Part shown: piece by piece, positions 1 through 10,381 of the stretch
Position numbering within the stretch: position 1 is the first letter of the stretch
Layout: each line of letters opens with the position of its first letter
NCBI GenBank assembly: GCA_031459935.1
Contig: JAVKHN010000006.1
Coordinates: 14,257-78,256 of the forward strand
Length of the DNA: 64,000 nucleotides
Source: Sysuimicrobium calidum
GTDB taxonomy: Bacteria; Sysuimicrobiota; Sysuimicrobiia; Sysuimicrobiales; Sysuimicrobiaceae
Direction: 5' to 3'
Position numbers and translations under genes: made by a program
Notes under the pieces: model-generated
Told to the model about the DNA's origin: nothing
What the model saw: only the letters and a program-made list of their open reading frames with translations
Databases searched by the model: none

Positions 1-1
1 G

Positions 2-100
2 CTCCGACGGATTGTGTATCCCATCGAGGTGGTGCAGCAGAAGATGCGGGCCGCGGAACTCCCCCGACCCCTGTGGGCACGTCTGGCAGAGGGACGCTAG
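2..100 (+). CDS. C-terminal tail of an unidentified protein (partial)
   Basis: An open frame enters from the left edge and ends at TAG 98-100. It encodes about 32 residues, including the stretch IVYPIEVVQQKMRAAELP. The stop lies 1 base before the ATG of the adenosyltransferase gene, so the two are probably co-transcribed. Too little remains to name a family. Confidence 0.5.
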   Translation, partial: LRRIVYPIEVVQQKMRAAELPRPLWARLAEGR

Positions 101-101
101 C

Positions 102-653
102 ATGCGGATCTATACCCGTACGGGGGACGGAGGGCGGACGGCCCTGTGGGGGGGCGAACGGGTGTGGAAGGACCATCCCCGGGTGGAGGCGTACGGGACC
201 GTGGATGAGTTGTGCAGTGTCCTCGGCGTGGTGCGCAGGTTGCTGCCCGGTGAAGAACTCCCGGGATGGTTCGGACGGATCCAGGAGACCCTCTATTGCA
301 TCGCTGCGGAGCTCGCGGCGCCGCACCCGAAGGAAGGGCGGACTCCCCGCCTGGCTGGGGGCTCCGTGGAGGAGCTGGAGCACTGGATCGATCAGCTGAG
401 TGCGGACCTGCCCCCGATCCAGTCCTTTCTCCTCCCCGGGGGGACGGAGGCGGGAGCGTGGCTCCACCTGGCCCGGGCGGTGGCCCGGCGGGCGGAGCGG
501 CGGGTGGTGACCCTGGCCCGCCAGGAGCCCCTGAATCCCGAGATCCTCCGCTACCTGAACCGGCTGAGCGACCTCCTGTTCGTGGCCGCCCGATGGGTGA
601 ACTTCCGGGCGGGCGTACCGGAACGTCCCTGGCCCCGCGAGCCCCGTCCCTGA
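102..653 (+). CDS. PduO-type ATP:cob(I)alamin adenosyltransferase
   Basis: The enzyme transfers the adenosyl group of ATP to cob(I)alamin to make coenzyme B12 in the cytoplasm. The 183-residue product begins with the family's ATP-binding motif YTRTGDGG, followed by GTVDEL. Its C-terminal half has the helical features RAVARRAERR and LRYLNRLSDLLFVAAR, and its length is normal for the family. An in-frame extension upstream would overlap the preceding gene, so I chose the ATG at 102, which directly follows that gene's stop. No B12-dependent enzyme is visible nearby, so the recipient mutase or reductase must lie elsewhere. Confidence 0.93.
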   Translation: MRIYTRTGDGGRTALWGGERVWKDHPRVEAYGTVDELCSVLGVVRRLLPGEELPGWFGRIQETLYCIAAELAAPHPKEGRTPRLAGGSVEELEHWIDQLSADLPPIQSFLLPGGTEAGAWLHLARAVARRAERRVVTLARQEPLNPEILRYLNRLSDLLFVAARWVNFRAGVPERPWPREPRP

Positions 654-661
654 CCTCCTGG

Positions 662-687
662 CCCCGGAGGGGTTGCTCCCTCCGGGG
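662..687 (+). terminator. Strong hairpin after the adenosyltransferase gene
   Basis: A perfect 10-bp stem (CCCCGGAGGG / CCCTCCGGGG) with loop GTTGCT lies 8 bases after the stop. No clean T tract follows, only an AT-rich stretch, so it may stop transcription weakly or protect the mRNA end. Confidence 0.5.
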
Positions 688-697
688 GAGTAGATTA

Positions 698-734
698 TTC
701 TCTACACAAACGTAGCAAGAGATTTACTTATAAG
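698..734 (+). promoter_or_regulatory. Promoter and possible operator of the ArsR-family gene
   Basis: A -10-like TATAAG occupies 729-734, exactly 7 bases before the ATG at 741, so the transcript may be leaderless. Upstream, TCTCTAC (699-705) and GTAG with AGAGA (712-722) form an imperfect inverted repeat where a -35 would sit. That is a plausible site for autoregulation by the ArsR protein. No convincing -35 is seen. Confidence 0.4.
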
Positions 735-740
735 GCGCCA

Positions 741-1826
741 ATGGGCCGGGAGATTCTGCTCTCGCCACCCCGCACGGAGCCGCACCTCCGGGTGGAGGCG
801 TCCCCCGTGTACGATTTCCTCGCTGCTCTCTTTGTGGTCTACCACCATGGACGATCTCTGGAATTCGACGTTTCGGAAGAGTGGATCCGCCGGGCACGCC
901 GGGCTCTGGGCTCCCGCTTGCTCCGGGACCTGGCGCGGTTCGCGGGCCCGCGGGCCTTCTTCCTGTCCCTGGTGACCCTTCTGGATCGTCACGTGGCGGA
1001 GGCCAGCGTACCGGCCTTCGTGGAGCAGGTGGCCCGGCTGCCCGCGGAGGAGCTCGTGCTCCTGCTGCTCACGAGCACACCCGCGGCCCGCCCGGCCAGA
1101 CCGTACCTGTGCGAGATTCTGACCGCCCGGTCTGGCCCGACCCGGACCGCTCTGCGACGGTTCGCACGGGCCTTTCCGCAGGAGCTGGGGCGGCGGGAGG
1201 CGGTGGCTCTGGCCCGTCGGGATCCCCGGGAGGTGCAGGAAGGACTGGTGTGGCTTCTGCGCCGCTTCTACCAGGCAGCCTACGCGCCGGAGGAGAAGCG
1301 GATCCTTCCCCTGTTGCAGCAGGATGCAGCGCGCAAACGGGAGCGTGCACGGTGCCTTACGCCCCAGAGATTCGTGGAGGAGGCCACGGGAGGGCTCGTC
1401 CTGGATCCCACGGCGGTGTCCGAGGTGGTCGTGGCTCCCTCCCATTTCGTGCAGCCCTACAACCTCGTGGTGGATCACGGAGGGATCCGCACGTACATCA
1501 CCCCCCTCACGGGGGGAGCGGCCCCGGACACCCTGGAAGCGGTCCGACGGGTGGCAAAGGCGCTCGCGGACGAATCCCGCCTTCGGATCCTGCGTCTGCT
1601 GGCGGAACGGGCTATGTACACCCAGCAGATCGCCGAGGCTCTGGGCACCAGCCACGTCACCGTGCTCCACCACCTGGCCGTCCTGCGGGCCGCGCGGCTC
1701 ATCCGGGTGGTGGAGCGTCAGCAGACCCGCTGGTATATCTTCCACCCGCAGGGCCTAGAATCCCTTCTCACCCACCTGCGGGCGCTTCTTCGGTCCCCTT
1801 CCGCGCAGGCCGGAGACCTCTCCTGA
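741..1826 (+). CDS. ArsR-family winged-helix transcriptional regulator with a large N-terminal domain
   Basis: The 361-residue protein has an ArsR-type winged helix only in its last 100 residues. ADESRLRILRLLAE, AEALGTSHVTVLHHLAVL and the wing following it lie at about residues 265-340. The first 250 residues are a helical domain I do not recognise, of the kind found in long ArsR proteins related to DUF5937. No metal-binding Cys cluster is evident. It lies 5 bases upstream of an MFS exporter and probably represses that gene and its own. The ligand is unknown. Confidence 0.8.
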   Translation: MGREILLSPPRTEPHLRVEASPVYDFLAALFVVYHHGRSLEFDVSEEWIRRARRALGSRLLRDLARFAGPRAFFLSLVTLLDRHVAEASVPAFVEQVARLPAEELVLLLLTSTPAARPARPYLCEILTARSGPTRTALRRFARAFPQELGRREAVALARRDPREVQEGLVWLLRRFYQAAYAPEEKRILPLLQQDAARKRERARCLTPQRFVEEATGGLVLDPTAVSEVVVAPSHFVQPYNLVVDHGGIRTYITPLTGGAAPDTLEAVRRVAKALADESRLRILRLLAERAMYTQQIAEALGTSHVTVLHHLAVLRAARLIRVVERQQTRWYIFHPQGLESLLTHLRALLRSPSAQAGDLS

Positions 1827-1831
1827 GGGCC

Positions 1832-3085
1832 ATGTTCCGGGCGTTTCGCCATCCCGCGTATCGGATGTACTGGCTGGGGATGGCCGTCTCCCAGGTGGGG
1901 ACGTGGATGCAAGCCACGGCCCAGGCTTTCTTCGTATACGAGCGGACGGGCTCGGCCCTGCAGACCGGGGTGGTCACCGTTGCCTTCACACTCCCCTCCC
2001 TGCTCTTCTCCCTGTTCGGAGGGGCGGTGGCGGACCGGTACGACCGGCGGCGCCTGTTGCTCCTCACCCAGACGGGCTTCCTCCTCTCCGCAGGGCTGCT
2101 GGCGGGCCTCACCTTCGGAGGGTGGGTACAGATCTGGCACCTCATGGCCTTCGCGTTCGTGAACGGCTTTCTTATGGCCATGGACGCCCCCGTCCGGCAG
2201 GCCATCCTCCCTGCCCTGGTCTCCCGGGAGGATCTCCAGAACGCCATCGGGCTCAACGCGGCCATGTTCAACGGATCCCGGATTTTCGGCCCCGCCCTGG
2301 CGGGTCTCATCTATCAGATGGGCGGGCCCGGCTGGTGCTTCCTCCTCAATGCCCTCTCCTATCTGGCGGTGATCCTCCCCATGGCCCGGATCCGGGTGGA
2401 CTCTCAGGTGGATCGCCACTCTCCCCTGCTGGACCACCTTCTTGGGGGGCTCCGATACGTCCGGGGCCAGCGCGTCGTGCGATCCCTGCTCCTGCTCCTG
2501 GCTGCGGTGGGGATGTTCGGGTTCACGTGGACGGTGCTGAGCCCGGCCTTCACGGTCCGGATCCTGCACGGAGGTCCCCTGGAAAACGGCTATCTTCTCA
2601 CCGCGGTGGGCGTGGGCAGCACGCTCGGGGCACTCCGGGTGGCGGGCGGAGGAGCATCCCATCGGCCCGGGCGGTTCGTGCTCACGAGCGCGGCGGCCAC
2701 GGGAATCTCCCTCCTTGCCTTCTCCACGACCCGCCACCTTCTGGCTGCCCTGGCCTGCTTGAGCCTCACGGGGTTCTTCCTGACCTCCTTCATGTCCGCC
2801 ACGAACTCCACCATCCAGTCCCTGGTGGAGGATCGGTACCGGGGGCGGGTCATGAGCCTCTATACCCTGGCCCTCATCGGCAGCGGACCGCCGGGAAGCC
2901 TCCTGGCGGGATCGCTGGCAGACCTGGTGGGCGTCCCCGCGAGCCTTGCCCTCAACGGCATCCTGGTGGCGCTCAGCGCCGGGGTGTGTGCGGTGCTTGT
3001 GCCGGATCTGGCCCGCCTGGACGGACGGGTGCTGCTACGTCCGACGGTCCTTCGTTCCGGCGGGGGAGGCGGCTCCGGAGGCTAG
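1832..3085 (+). CDS. MFS transporter, EntS-like (MFS_3) family
   Basis: This 417-residue, about 12-helix membrane protein starts with the family's typical N-terminus (FRAFRHPAYRMYWLGM, then SQVGTWMQATAQAF). It carries the loop motif GGAVADRYDRRRLLLLTQ after the second helix. Relatives include the enterobactin exporter EntS and many drug or macrolide exporters. I chose the ATG at 1832 because it follows the arsR stop by 5 bases. Its TAG (3083-3085) overlaps the stop of the convergent sdhB. Substrate unknown; probably regulated by the adjacent ArsR protein. Confidence 0.85.
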   Translation: MFRAFRHPAYRMYWLGMAVSQVGTWMQATAQAFFVYERTGSALQTGVVTVAFTLPSLLFSLFGGAVADRYDRRRLLLLTQTGFLLSAGLLAGLTFGGWVQIWHLMAFAFVNGFLMAMDAPVRQAILPALVSREDLQNAIGLNAAMFNGSRIFGPALAGLIYQMGGPGWCFLLNALSYLAVILPMARIRVDSQVDRHSPLLDHLLGGLRYVRGQRVVRSLLLLLAAVGMFGFTWTVLSPAFTVRILHGGPLENGYLLTAVGVGSTLGALRVAGGGASHRPGRFVLTSAAATGISLLAFSTTRHLLAALACLSLTGFFLTSFMSATNSTIQSLVEDRYRGRVMSLYTLALIGSGPPGSLLAGSLADLVGVPASLALNGILVALSAGVCAVLVPDLARLDGRVLLRPTVLRSGGGGGSGG

Positions 3086-3780
3086 GTCCGGCTCAGGATG
3101 ATGGCCTGCTTGAGTTCCTGGATGGCCTTGGTGATCTCGATTCCCTGCGGGCACGCCTCCGTGCAGTTGAACACCGTGCGACACTTGAAGACGCCGCTGC
3201 GGTCCGCGAGAATCTGCAGCCGCTGCTGCGCCGCCTGATCGCGGCTGTCGAAGACGAACCGGTGCGCGGCCACCAGGGCTGCGGGGCCCAGGAACTCCCC
3301 CGTTCCCCAGAAGATGGGACAGGCGGTGGTGCACACCGCGCACAGGATGCACTTGGTGGTGTCCTCGTAGCGGGCGCGTTCCTCCGGGGTCTGCCGGCGC
3401 TCCTGGGGCGGAGGGGGTTCGTCGGTAATCAGCCACGGCATGACCTGCCGGTACTTCTGGAAGAAGGGCTCCATGTCCACCACGAGGTCCTTGATCACCC
3501 GAAGCCCCCGGAGGGGCTCCACGGTGATCCGGAGCCCCAGATCCTTGACGAGGACCTTGCAGGCAAGCCGGTTGCGGCCGTTGATGAGCATGGCGTCGGA
3601 TCCGCAGATCCCGTGGGCACAGGAGCGACGCAGAGCCAGGGAACCGTCGATGTTGGCCTTGATGTAGTGGAGGGCGTCCAGCACCCGATCGAAGGGGTCC
3701 ACGGGAACCTCATACTCCGCCCAATAGGGCCGCCGGTCCACTTCCGGGTTGTATCGCTTGATGCGGATGATGGCCTTCAT
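3082..3780 (-). CDS. sdhB: Succinate dehydrogenase iron-sulfur subunit
   Basis: SdhB carries electrons from FAD in SdhA to the quinone site. The 232-residue protein has the [2Fe-2S] motif CAHGICGSDAM...LAC, with Asp in the third ligand position as in E. coli SdhB. The [4Fe-4S] motif CILCAVCTTACP and the [3Fe-4S] region FNCTEACPQGIEI follow. It is the last gene of gntR-sdhC-sdhD-sdhA-sdhB, with a 13-base gap after sdhA. It converges with the MFS gene, their stop codons overlapping. Confidence 0.97.
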   Translation of the reverse strand: MKAIIRIKRYNPEVDRRPYWAEYEVPVDPFDRVLDALHYIKANIDGSLALRRSCAHGICGSDAMLINGRNRLACKVLVKDLGLRITVEPLRGLRVIKDLVVDMEPFFQKYRQVMPWLITDEPPPPQERRQTPEERARYEDTTKCILCAVCTTACPIFWGTGEFLGPAALVAAHRFVFDSRDQAAQQRLQILADRSGVFKCRTVFNCTEACPQGIEITKAIQELKQAIILSRT

Positions 3781-3793
3781 GGACGCCTCCGGC

Positions 3794-5530
<1,737 letters not shown>

Positions 5531-5543
5531 TGCGCATCCCCCT

Positions 5544-5918
5544 TTACTGCCCTGTAAGGGCCCCGGGCTGGAAGGTGAGGAGCACGAGGGATCCCAGAAC
5601 GGTGAACACCAGACCCACGGACCACAGGATCACGTTCCACACGAGACGCCAGCCAGCCGACCGCGTGTAGTCGTACACGATTCCGCGGACCCCCACCAAT
5701 CCATGGCTGAGGGCGAGGAGCAGGATGAGCAGATCGTACACCCGCCAGAAGGGGGTGCTGAACCGTTGGGCCACAAACGCGAAGTCGATCCGGTCTGTGC
5801 CGGTGAGCACGTGCATGATGTACAGATGGCCCAGCACGAACCCCAGCAGGAGCACCGCGGAGATCCGTAGGTAGAGCCACCCCAGCCACGCCCAGCCGTT
5901 CGCGCGCGCGCCCGTCAT
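5544..5918 (-). CDS. sdhD: Succinate dehydrogenase membrane anchor subunit D
   Basis: The 124-residue protein has three hydrophobic helices. Candidate haem-ligand histidines are in FVLGHLYIMHV (first helix) and LLLALSHGLVGVRG (second helix). Position between sdhC and sdhA, length and helix pattern identify it. I chose the ATG at 5918 because it begins the first hydrophobic unit and lies 11 bases after the sdhC stop. With SdhC it anchors SdhAB in the membrane and forms the quinone site. Confidence 0.9.
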   Translation of the reverse strand: MTGARANGWAWLGWLYLRISAVLLLGFVLGHLYIMHVLTGTDRIDFAFVAQRFSTPFWRVYDLLILLLALSHGLVGVRGIVYDYTRSAGWRLVWNVILWSVGLVFTVLGSLVLLTFQPGALTGQ

Positions 5919-5929
5919 GTCCTCTCCTC

Positions 5930-6280
5930 CTACGGGAAGATGGGCCGGAGCATGAGCACCGCCACGGGCAGCATCACCACCGTATACAGAGCCGCTCCCA
6001 CCCAGAACATGCGACGGTAGGACCGGGTGGCCCGGGGGAAGAGGTCCAGGATCATCACCAGGATCCCGTTGCCCGCGTGGTACACCACCGCCGCCACCAG
6101 GAGGAACTCCAGAGGCTTGAACCAGGGCTGCTTGTAGAGCGCGAGGGCGCGGTTGTAGGCTTCCGCCCCATAGAGGAGCATGAAGGTCTCCAGGATGTGG
6201 AGCAGGAGGAACACGAGGACCGCCACGCCCGTGATCCGGTGCAGGGCCCAAGCCAGCATCCCGGGGCCACCTCGGTACAT
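5930..6280 (-). CDS. sdhC: Succinate dehydrogenase cytochrome b subunit C
   Basis: The 116-residue, three-helix protein carries the SdhC signature (HRITGVAVLVFLLLHILETF). A further His lies in the second helix (VVYHAGNGI). Together with the two His helices of SdhD, this leaves room for two haems, as in type A enzymes, but the number cannot be settled from sequence alone. It is the first structural gene after the regulator, with a 10-base gap. Confidence 0.92.
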   Translation of the reverse strand: MYRGGPGMLAWALHRITGVAVLVFLLLHILETFMLLYGAEAYNRALALYKQPWFKPLEFLLVAAVVYHAGNGILVMILDLFPRATRSYRRMFWVGAALYTVVMLPVAVLMLRPIFP

Positions 6281-6290
6281 CCGCCACCTC

Positions 6291-6989
6291 CTAGGTCCCT
6301 TGCTCGATCTCCTGGCGCATATCGTCCATGTGCCGCTCCATGGCCTCCCACGCAGCCTGCTCGTCCCGCCGCTGGAGGGCCTCCAGGATCGCCTCGTGGA
6401 ACCGGTGAGCCTTCTGGGGACTGCCGGGGGCCCGACCCGCGGCTTCCCGGCTCAGCAGCCACATCTCCGACAGCGTACGCACCAGGGAGGCGAGCACGGG
6501 GTTGCGGGTAGCCTCCGCCAGCTGCTCGTGGAACCGGAGGTCCCCCTCCAGGTCCCGCCGACCCCCGGCCAGTTCCGCGGCCCGGCGCTCCACCAGCTCC
6601 TGCAGCTGCTCCACATCTTCCACGGTGGCCCTCCGTACCGCCAGAACCACCACCTCCCGCTCCACGATCCGCCGGGCCTCCAGGAGATCCAGGAGGAACG
6701 TGCGCTCGGAGAGGCGACTCCAGACCGCAGGATCCACGGGAGCGGGGGGCTCCCGGACAAAGGTGCCATCCCCGGAGCGGACCTCCACGAGCCCCAGGGC
6801 GGCTAGGACCCGCAGGGCTTCCCGCACGGAGGCTCGGCTCACGTTCAGCAGCTCTGCCAGTTCCCGCTCGCTGGGAAGCCGGTCCCCCGGCTGGAGGTGC
6901 CGTTCGGCCACCAGTTCCTGGATCTGGTGCACAATGGCCTCGTAGAGCCGGCGGGGGCGGATGGGCTGGAAGAGGGATGCGCGATTCAT
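6291..6989 (-). CDS. GntR-family regulator, FadR/FCD subgroup, of the TCA operons
   Basis: The 232-residue protein has an N-terminal winged helix (DRLPSERELAELLNVSRASVREAL, residues about 35-60) and a C-terminal FCD ligand domain. The FCD domain has metal-site candidates Asp and His in DLRFHEQL and later His in HRFHEAI. FCD regulators such as PdhR and LldR sense carboxylates. The gene leads the sdhCDAB operon and is divergent from icd-mdh-sucCD. I chose the ATG at 6989; an in-frame TTG at 7016 lies inside the operator. The likely ligand is a TCA-cycle acid, which is inference. Confidence 0.88.
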   Translation of the reverse strand: MNRASLFQPIRPRRLYEAIVHQIQELVAERHLQPGDRLPSERELAELLNVSRASVREALRVLAALGLVEVRSGDGTFVREPPAPVDPAVWSRLSERTFLLDLLEARRIVEREVVVLAVRRATVEDVEQLQELVERRAAELAGGRRDLEGDLRFHEQLAEATRNPVLASLVRTLSEMWLLSREAAGRAPGSPQKAHRFHEAILEALQRRDEQAAWEAMERHMDDMRQEIEQGT

Positions 6990-7002
6990 GGTCTGGTGGC
7001 CT

Positions 7003-7050
7003 AGTGGTCTGACCAATCTTTATGCTATTCTCAAGACGGGCCTGCGTCAA
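7003..7050 (-). promoter_or_regulatory. gntR-sdh promoter with a PdhR/LldR-like operator
   Basis: On the minus strand, TTGACG (7045-7050), a 17-bp spacer and TAGCAT (7022-7027) form a good sigma-70 promoter. Just downstream, around the expected start, is the palindrome TGGT-CTG-ACCA (7005-7015). The same TGGT-N3-ACCA core is known for PdhR and LldR of the FCD group. Repressor bound here would block gntR-sdhCDAB. It could also affect icd on the other strand, whose start is 73 bp away. Confidence 0.75.
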
Positions 7051-7087
7051 TCGGTCCCTGAGGGCATTATGATCACAGGGGTTAGGC

Positions 7088-8332
7088 ATGCTGCAGCTTG
7101 AGCGTTTCTCCCCACCAAAGGAAGGTCAGCGCATCCAGGTTCAGGACGGACAGCTCGTGGTCCCCGATTTCCCCATCATCCCCTTCATCGAGGGGGACGG
7201 GATCGGCCCCGACATCTGGCGGGCCACCCGGCGGGTCGTGGATGCCGCGGTGGAGAAGGCGTACGGAGGGCGACGGCGGATCGCCTGGTACGAGGTGTAC
7301 GCGGGTGAAAAGGCCTACCGGGAATTCGGGGACTGGCTTCCCGCGGATACCCTCCGGGCCTTCGAGTACTGCTATGTGGGGATCAAGGGCCCCCTCACCA
7401 CGCCCGTGGGCGGAGGATATCGGTCGCTGAACGTGGCCCTCCGGCAGCTGCTGGATCTGTACGCCTGTGTGCGACCCGTGCGGTGGTTCGAGGGCGTTCC
7501 CGCACCCATCCGACACCCCGAGCGGGTGAACATGGTGGTCTTCCGGGAGAACACCGAGGATCTGTACACCGGGATCGAGTGGCCTGCGGGTTCCCCGGAA
7601 GCGAACCGGATCATCGAGTGGCTGCGGGGGGAGTTCGGCGTGGAGATCCGGCCGGGCTCTGCCATCGGCATCAAACCCATGAGCCCCTTCGGCAGCAAGC
7701 GCTTGGTGCGGAAGGCCATCCGGTATGCTCTGAACCGCAGGCGGCGCAACGTCACCCTCGTTCACAAAGGGAACATCATGAAGTACACGGAGGGCGGGTT
7801 CCGGGAGTGGGGGTATCAGGTGGCGAAAGAGGAGTTCGGGGATCAAACGGTCACCTGGGAGGAGGTGCAGACCCGATACGGCGGGAAGGTCCCGGAAGGG
7901 AAGCTCCTGATTCAGGATTTCATGGCGGACGTCACCTTCCAGCACATCGTCATCCGGCCCCAGGACATTGACGTCATCGCCACGGGAAACCTGAACGGAG
8001 ACTACCTCTCGGACGCCATCGCCGCCCTGGTGGGTGGCATCGGGATGGCTCCGGGGGCCAACATCGGAGACTTCCACGCGGTGTTCGAGGCGACCCATGG
8101 CACCGCCCCCAAATACGCGGGGCAGGACAAGGTAAACCCCACCTCCCTGCTGTTGTCCGCGGTCATGATGCTGGAGTACCTGGGCTGGCAGGAGGCCGCG
8201 GACCTCATCGTCAGGGGACTGGAGACAACCTTCCGGAAGAAGGTGGTGACCTATGACCTTGCGCGCCTCATGGAGGGGGCCCGAGAGGTGCGCACCAGTG
8301 AGTTCGCTACGGAAGTGATCAACAACCTCTAG
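7088..8332 (+). CDS. icd: Isocitrate dehydrogenase, NADP-dependent
   Basis: This enzyme oxidatively decarboxylates isocitrate to 2-oxoglutarate. The 414-residue protein is of the E. coli type. Substrate-binding residues are in YRSLNVALRQ and in FRENTEDLYTGIE. The metal site is around IATGNLNGDYLSDAIA. The coenzyme region GTAPKYAGQDKVNP has the Lys-Tyr pair that marks NADP preference. It is the first gene of icd-mdh-sucCD, divergent from the gntR-sdh operon. Confidence 0.96.
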   Translation: MLQLERFSPPKEGQRIQVQDGQLVVPDFPIIPFIEGDGIGPDIWRATRRVVDAAVEKAYGGRRRIAWYEVYAGEKAYREFGDWLPADTLRAFEYCYVGIKGPLTTPVGGGYRSLNVALRQLLDLYACVRPVRWFEGVPAPIRHPERVNMVVFRENTEDLYTGIEWPAGSPEANRIIEWLRGEFGVEIRPGSAIGIKPMSPFGSKRLVRKAIRYALNRRRRNVTLVHKGNIMKYTEGGFREWGYQVAKEEFGDQTVTWEEVQTRYGGKVPEGKLLIQDFMADVTFQHIVIRPQDIDVIATGNLNGDYLSDAIAALVGGIGMAPGANIGDFHAVFEATHGTAPKYAGQDKVNPTSLLLSAVMMLEYLGWQEAADLIVRGLETTFRKKVVTYDLARLMEGAREVRTSEFATEVINNL

Positions 8333-8342
8333 GAGGCGGATC

Positions 8343-9278
8343 ATGGCGCGGGGGCGGCCCAAGATCTCCGTCGTGGGGGCGGGGGCGGTGGGGACGGCTG
8401 CGGCCCAATGGATGGCCGCGCGAGAGCTGGGGGACATCGTCCTCGTGGACATCATCGAAGGGCTGCCGCAGGGCAGGGCCCTGGACCTCCAGCACGCGGG
8501 TCCCATCGCGGGGTTCGATGTGGGGATCACAGGGTCTAACGACTACGCGGCCACCGCGGGCTCCGACGTGGTGGTGGTCACCGCAGGGGTTCCCCGCAAG
8601 CCCGGGATGACGCGGGAGCAGCTGGTGGATACCAATGCGGGGATCGTGCGCAGCATCATGCAGGAGGTGGTCCCGCGCTCCCCGGAGGCAGTGTACGTGA
8701 TCGTCACCAATCCGCTGGACGCCATGACGTACATCGCCTACCGCGCCTCTGGGCTCCCTCGGGTTCGGGTCATCGGGCAGAGCGGGGCCCTGGACACCAC
8801 CCGGTTTCGGGCCTTCCTGGCTGCGGAACTGGGCGTGTCCATTCAGGACGTGCAGGCCCTGGTGATCGGGGCCCACACGGACAAGGACATGGTGCCCGTG
8901 GCCTCCCTTGCGAACGTACGGGGGATTCCGGTCACGCGGCTCCTGCCGCGGGAACGGCTGGAGACGGTGGTGGCCCGTACCCGACGGGCGGGGGCGGAGA
9001 TCACAGAGCTCATGAAGCAGAGTGCCTTCACCGCCCCCGGGGCCGCCATCTGTGAGATGGTGGAGGCCATTCTCCGGGATCGCAAGCGTCTCATCCCGTG
9101 CTCCGTATACCTGGAGGGGGAGTATGGGGAACGGGACGTGTGCGTAGGCGTGCCGGTGATTCTCGGAGCCGGAGGGGTGGAGCGCATTGTGGAACTGCCC
9201 CTCTCGGAGGAGGAGTGGGCGATGTTCCGGGCGAGCTGTGCCGCGGTGCGGGAGCTGGTGGGAGCCGTACAGGTATGA
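8343..9278 (+). CDS. mdh: Malate dehydrogenase, LDH-like type
   Basis: This 311-residue enzyme interconverts malate and oxaloacetate with NAD. The N-terminal dinucleotide motif is VVGAGAVGTAAAQWMA. The mobile loop GVPRKPGMTREQL carries the substrate-binding Arg typical of malate rather than lactate dehydrogenases. The catalytic His lies in VIGAHTDKDMVP. An aspartate at the end of the second strand (VLVDI) favours NAD. The gene lies 10 bases after icd, and its TGA overlaps the ATG of sucC (ATGA). Confidence 0.95.
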   Translation: MARGRPKISVVGAGAVGTAAAQWMAARELGDIVLVDIIEGLPQGRALDLQHAGPIAGFDVGITGSNDYAATAGSDVVVVTAGVPRKPGMTREQLVDTNAGIVRSIMQEVVPRSPEAVYVIVTNPLDAMTYIAYRASGLPRVRVIGQSGALDTTRFRAFLAAELGVSIQDVQALVIGAHTDKDMVPVASLANVRGIPVTRLLPRERLETVVARTRRAGAEITELMKQSAFTAPGAAICEMVEAILRDRKRLIPCSVYLEGEYGERDVCVGVPVILGAGGVERIVELPLSEEEWAMFRASCAAVRELVGAVQV

Positions 9279-10381
9279 AGCTCCACGAGTACCAGGCCAA
9301 GCAGCTGTTCCGGACCTACGGCATCCCCGTCCAGCGGGATGCGGTGATTGAGCATCCGGAGGAGATCCCGGGATTGTCCCTGCGCTACCCCCTGGTGCTG
9401 AAGGCTCAGGTCCTGGTGGGCGGCCGTGGCAAGGCGGGAGGAATCCAGCTGGCCCGGACCCCGGAAGAGGCGGTGGAGCGGGCCCGAGCCATTCTCGGCA
9501 TGGAGATCCGGGGGGAGCGGGTTCGCAGGGTCTTGGTGGCGGAGGCCGTGGAAATCGAGCAGGAGCACTACCTTGCCTTCACCGTGGATCGATCCGCACG
9601 ACGCCTCGTCTTCGTGGCTTCGAGCATGGGCGGGGTGGACATCGAGGAGATCGCCCGCACCCATCCGGAGCTGGTGCACAAGGTGGTCCTGGACCCTCTG
9701 GAGGGTTTCCTGCCCTTCCAGGCGCGGCAGGTGGCGCGGCGCATGGGATTGCGGGGGGAATCCCTCGTCCAGTTTGCCCAAATCGCCCATGCCCTCTACC
9801 GCGTGTGTGTGGACCTGGACGCGGAGCTGGTGGAGATCAACCCACTTGCCCGGGCGGAGGGGAAGCTGGTGGCCGTGGATGCCAAGGTGGTGGTGGACGA
9901 AAACGCCCGCTTCCGGCACCCGGACCTCCCCGAGGACGAGGAGGCCACGGAGCTGGAGCGGATGGCCCGACGCTACGACCTCTCCTACGTGGAGCTCTCT
10001 GGGGACATCGCCGTCATCGGGAACGGAGCCGGGCTCGTGATGTCCACCCTGGACATGGTGGCCCACTTCGGGGGCCGACCCGCGAACTTCCTGGACGTGG
10101 GAGGCGGAGCCAGCAGCGAGGCCATGCGGCACGCGGTAGACATCGTGCTCCGCAAGCCCGGGGTGCGGGTCCTGTTCATCAACATCTTCGGAGGCATCAC
10201 CCGGTGCGATGACATCGCCCGCGGCATCGTCGCCGCCCGCCCCGCGGTTCCCACCATCATCCGGCTCGTGGGCACCAACGAGGAGGAGGGGCGCCGGATC
10301 CTGGAGGAGGCGGGGATGGCCGCCTTTGTGGATCCCGAGGAGGCGGCCCGGCACGCGGTGGCTTCCGCGCGGAGGTCGTAG
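9275..10381 (+). CDS. sucC: Succinyl-CoA synthetase beta subunit
   Basis: With SucD this makes ATP or GTP from succinyl-CoA. The 368-residue product starts MKLHEYQAKQLFRTYGIPV, the family's standard N-terminus, and continues with an ATP-grasp fold. VELVEINPLA-type metal residues (ELVEINPLARAEGKLV) and the C-terminal FINIFGGITRCDDIA are present. I chose the ATG at 9275, which overlaps the mdh stop, over an upstream in-frame start inside mdh. The gene is directly followed by sucD. Confidence 0.96.
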   Translation: MKLHEYQAKQLFRTYGIPVQRDAVIEHPEEIPGLSLRYPLVLKAQVLVGGRGKAGGIQLARTPEEAVERARAILGMEIRGERVRRVLVAEAVEIEQEHYLAFTVDRSARRLVFVASSMGGVDIEEIARTHPELVHKVVLDPLEGFLPFQARQVARRMGLRGESLVQFAQIAHALYRVCVDLDAELVEINPLARAEGKLVAVDAKVVVDENARFRHPDLPEDEEATELERMARRYDLSYVELSGDIAVIGNGAGLVMSTLDMVAHFGGRPANFLDVGGGASSEAMRHAVDIVLRKPGVRVLFINIFGGITRCDDIARGIVAARPAVPTIIRLVGTNEEEGRRILEEAGMAAFVDPEEAARHAVASARRS

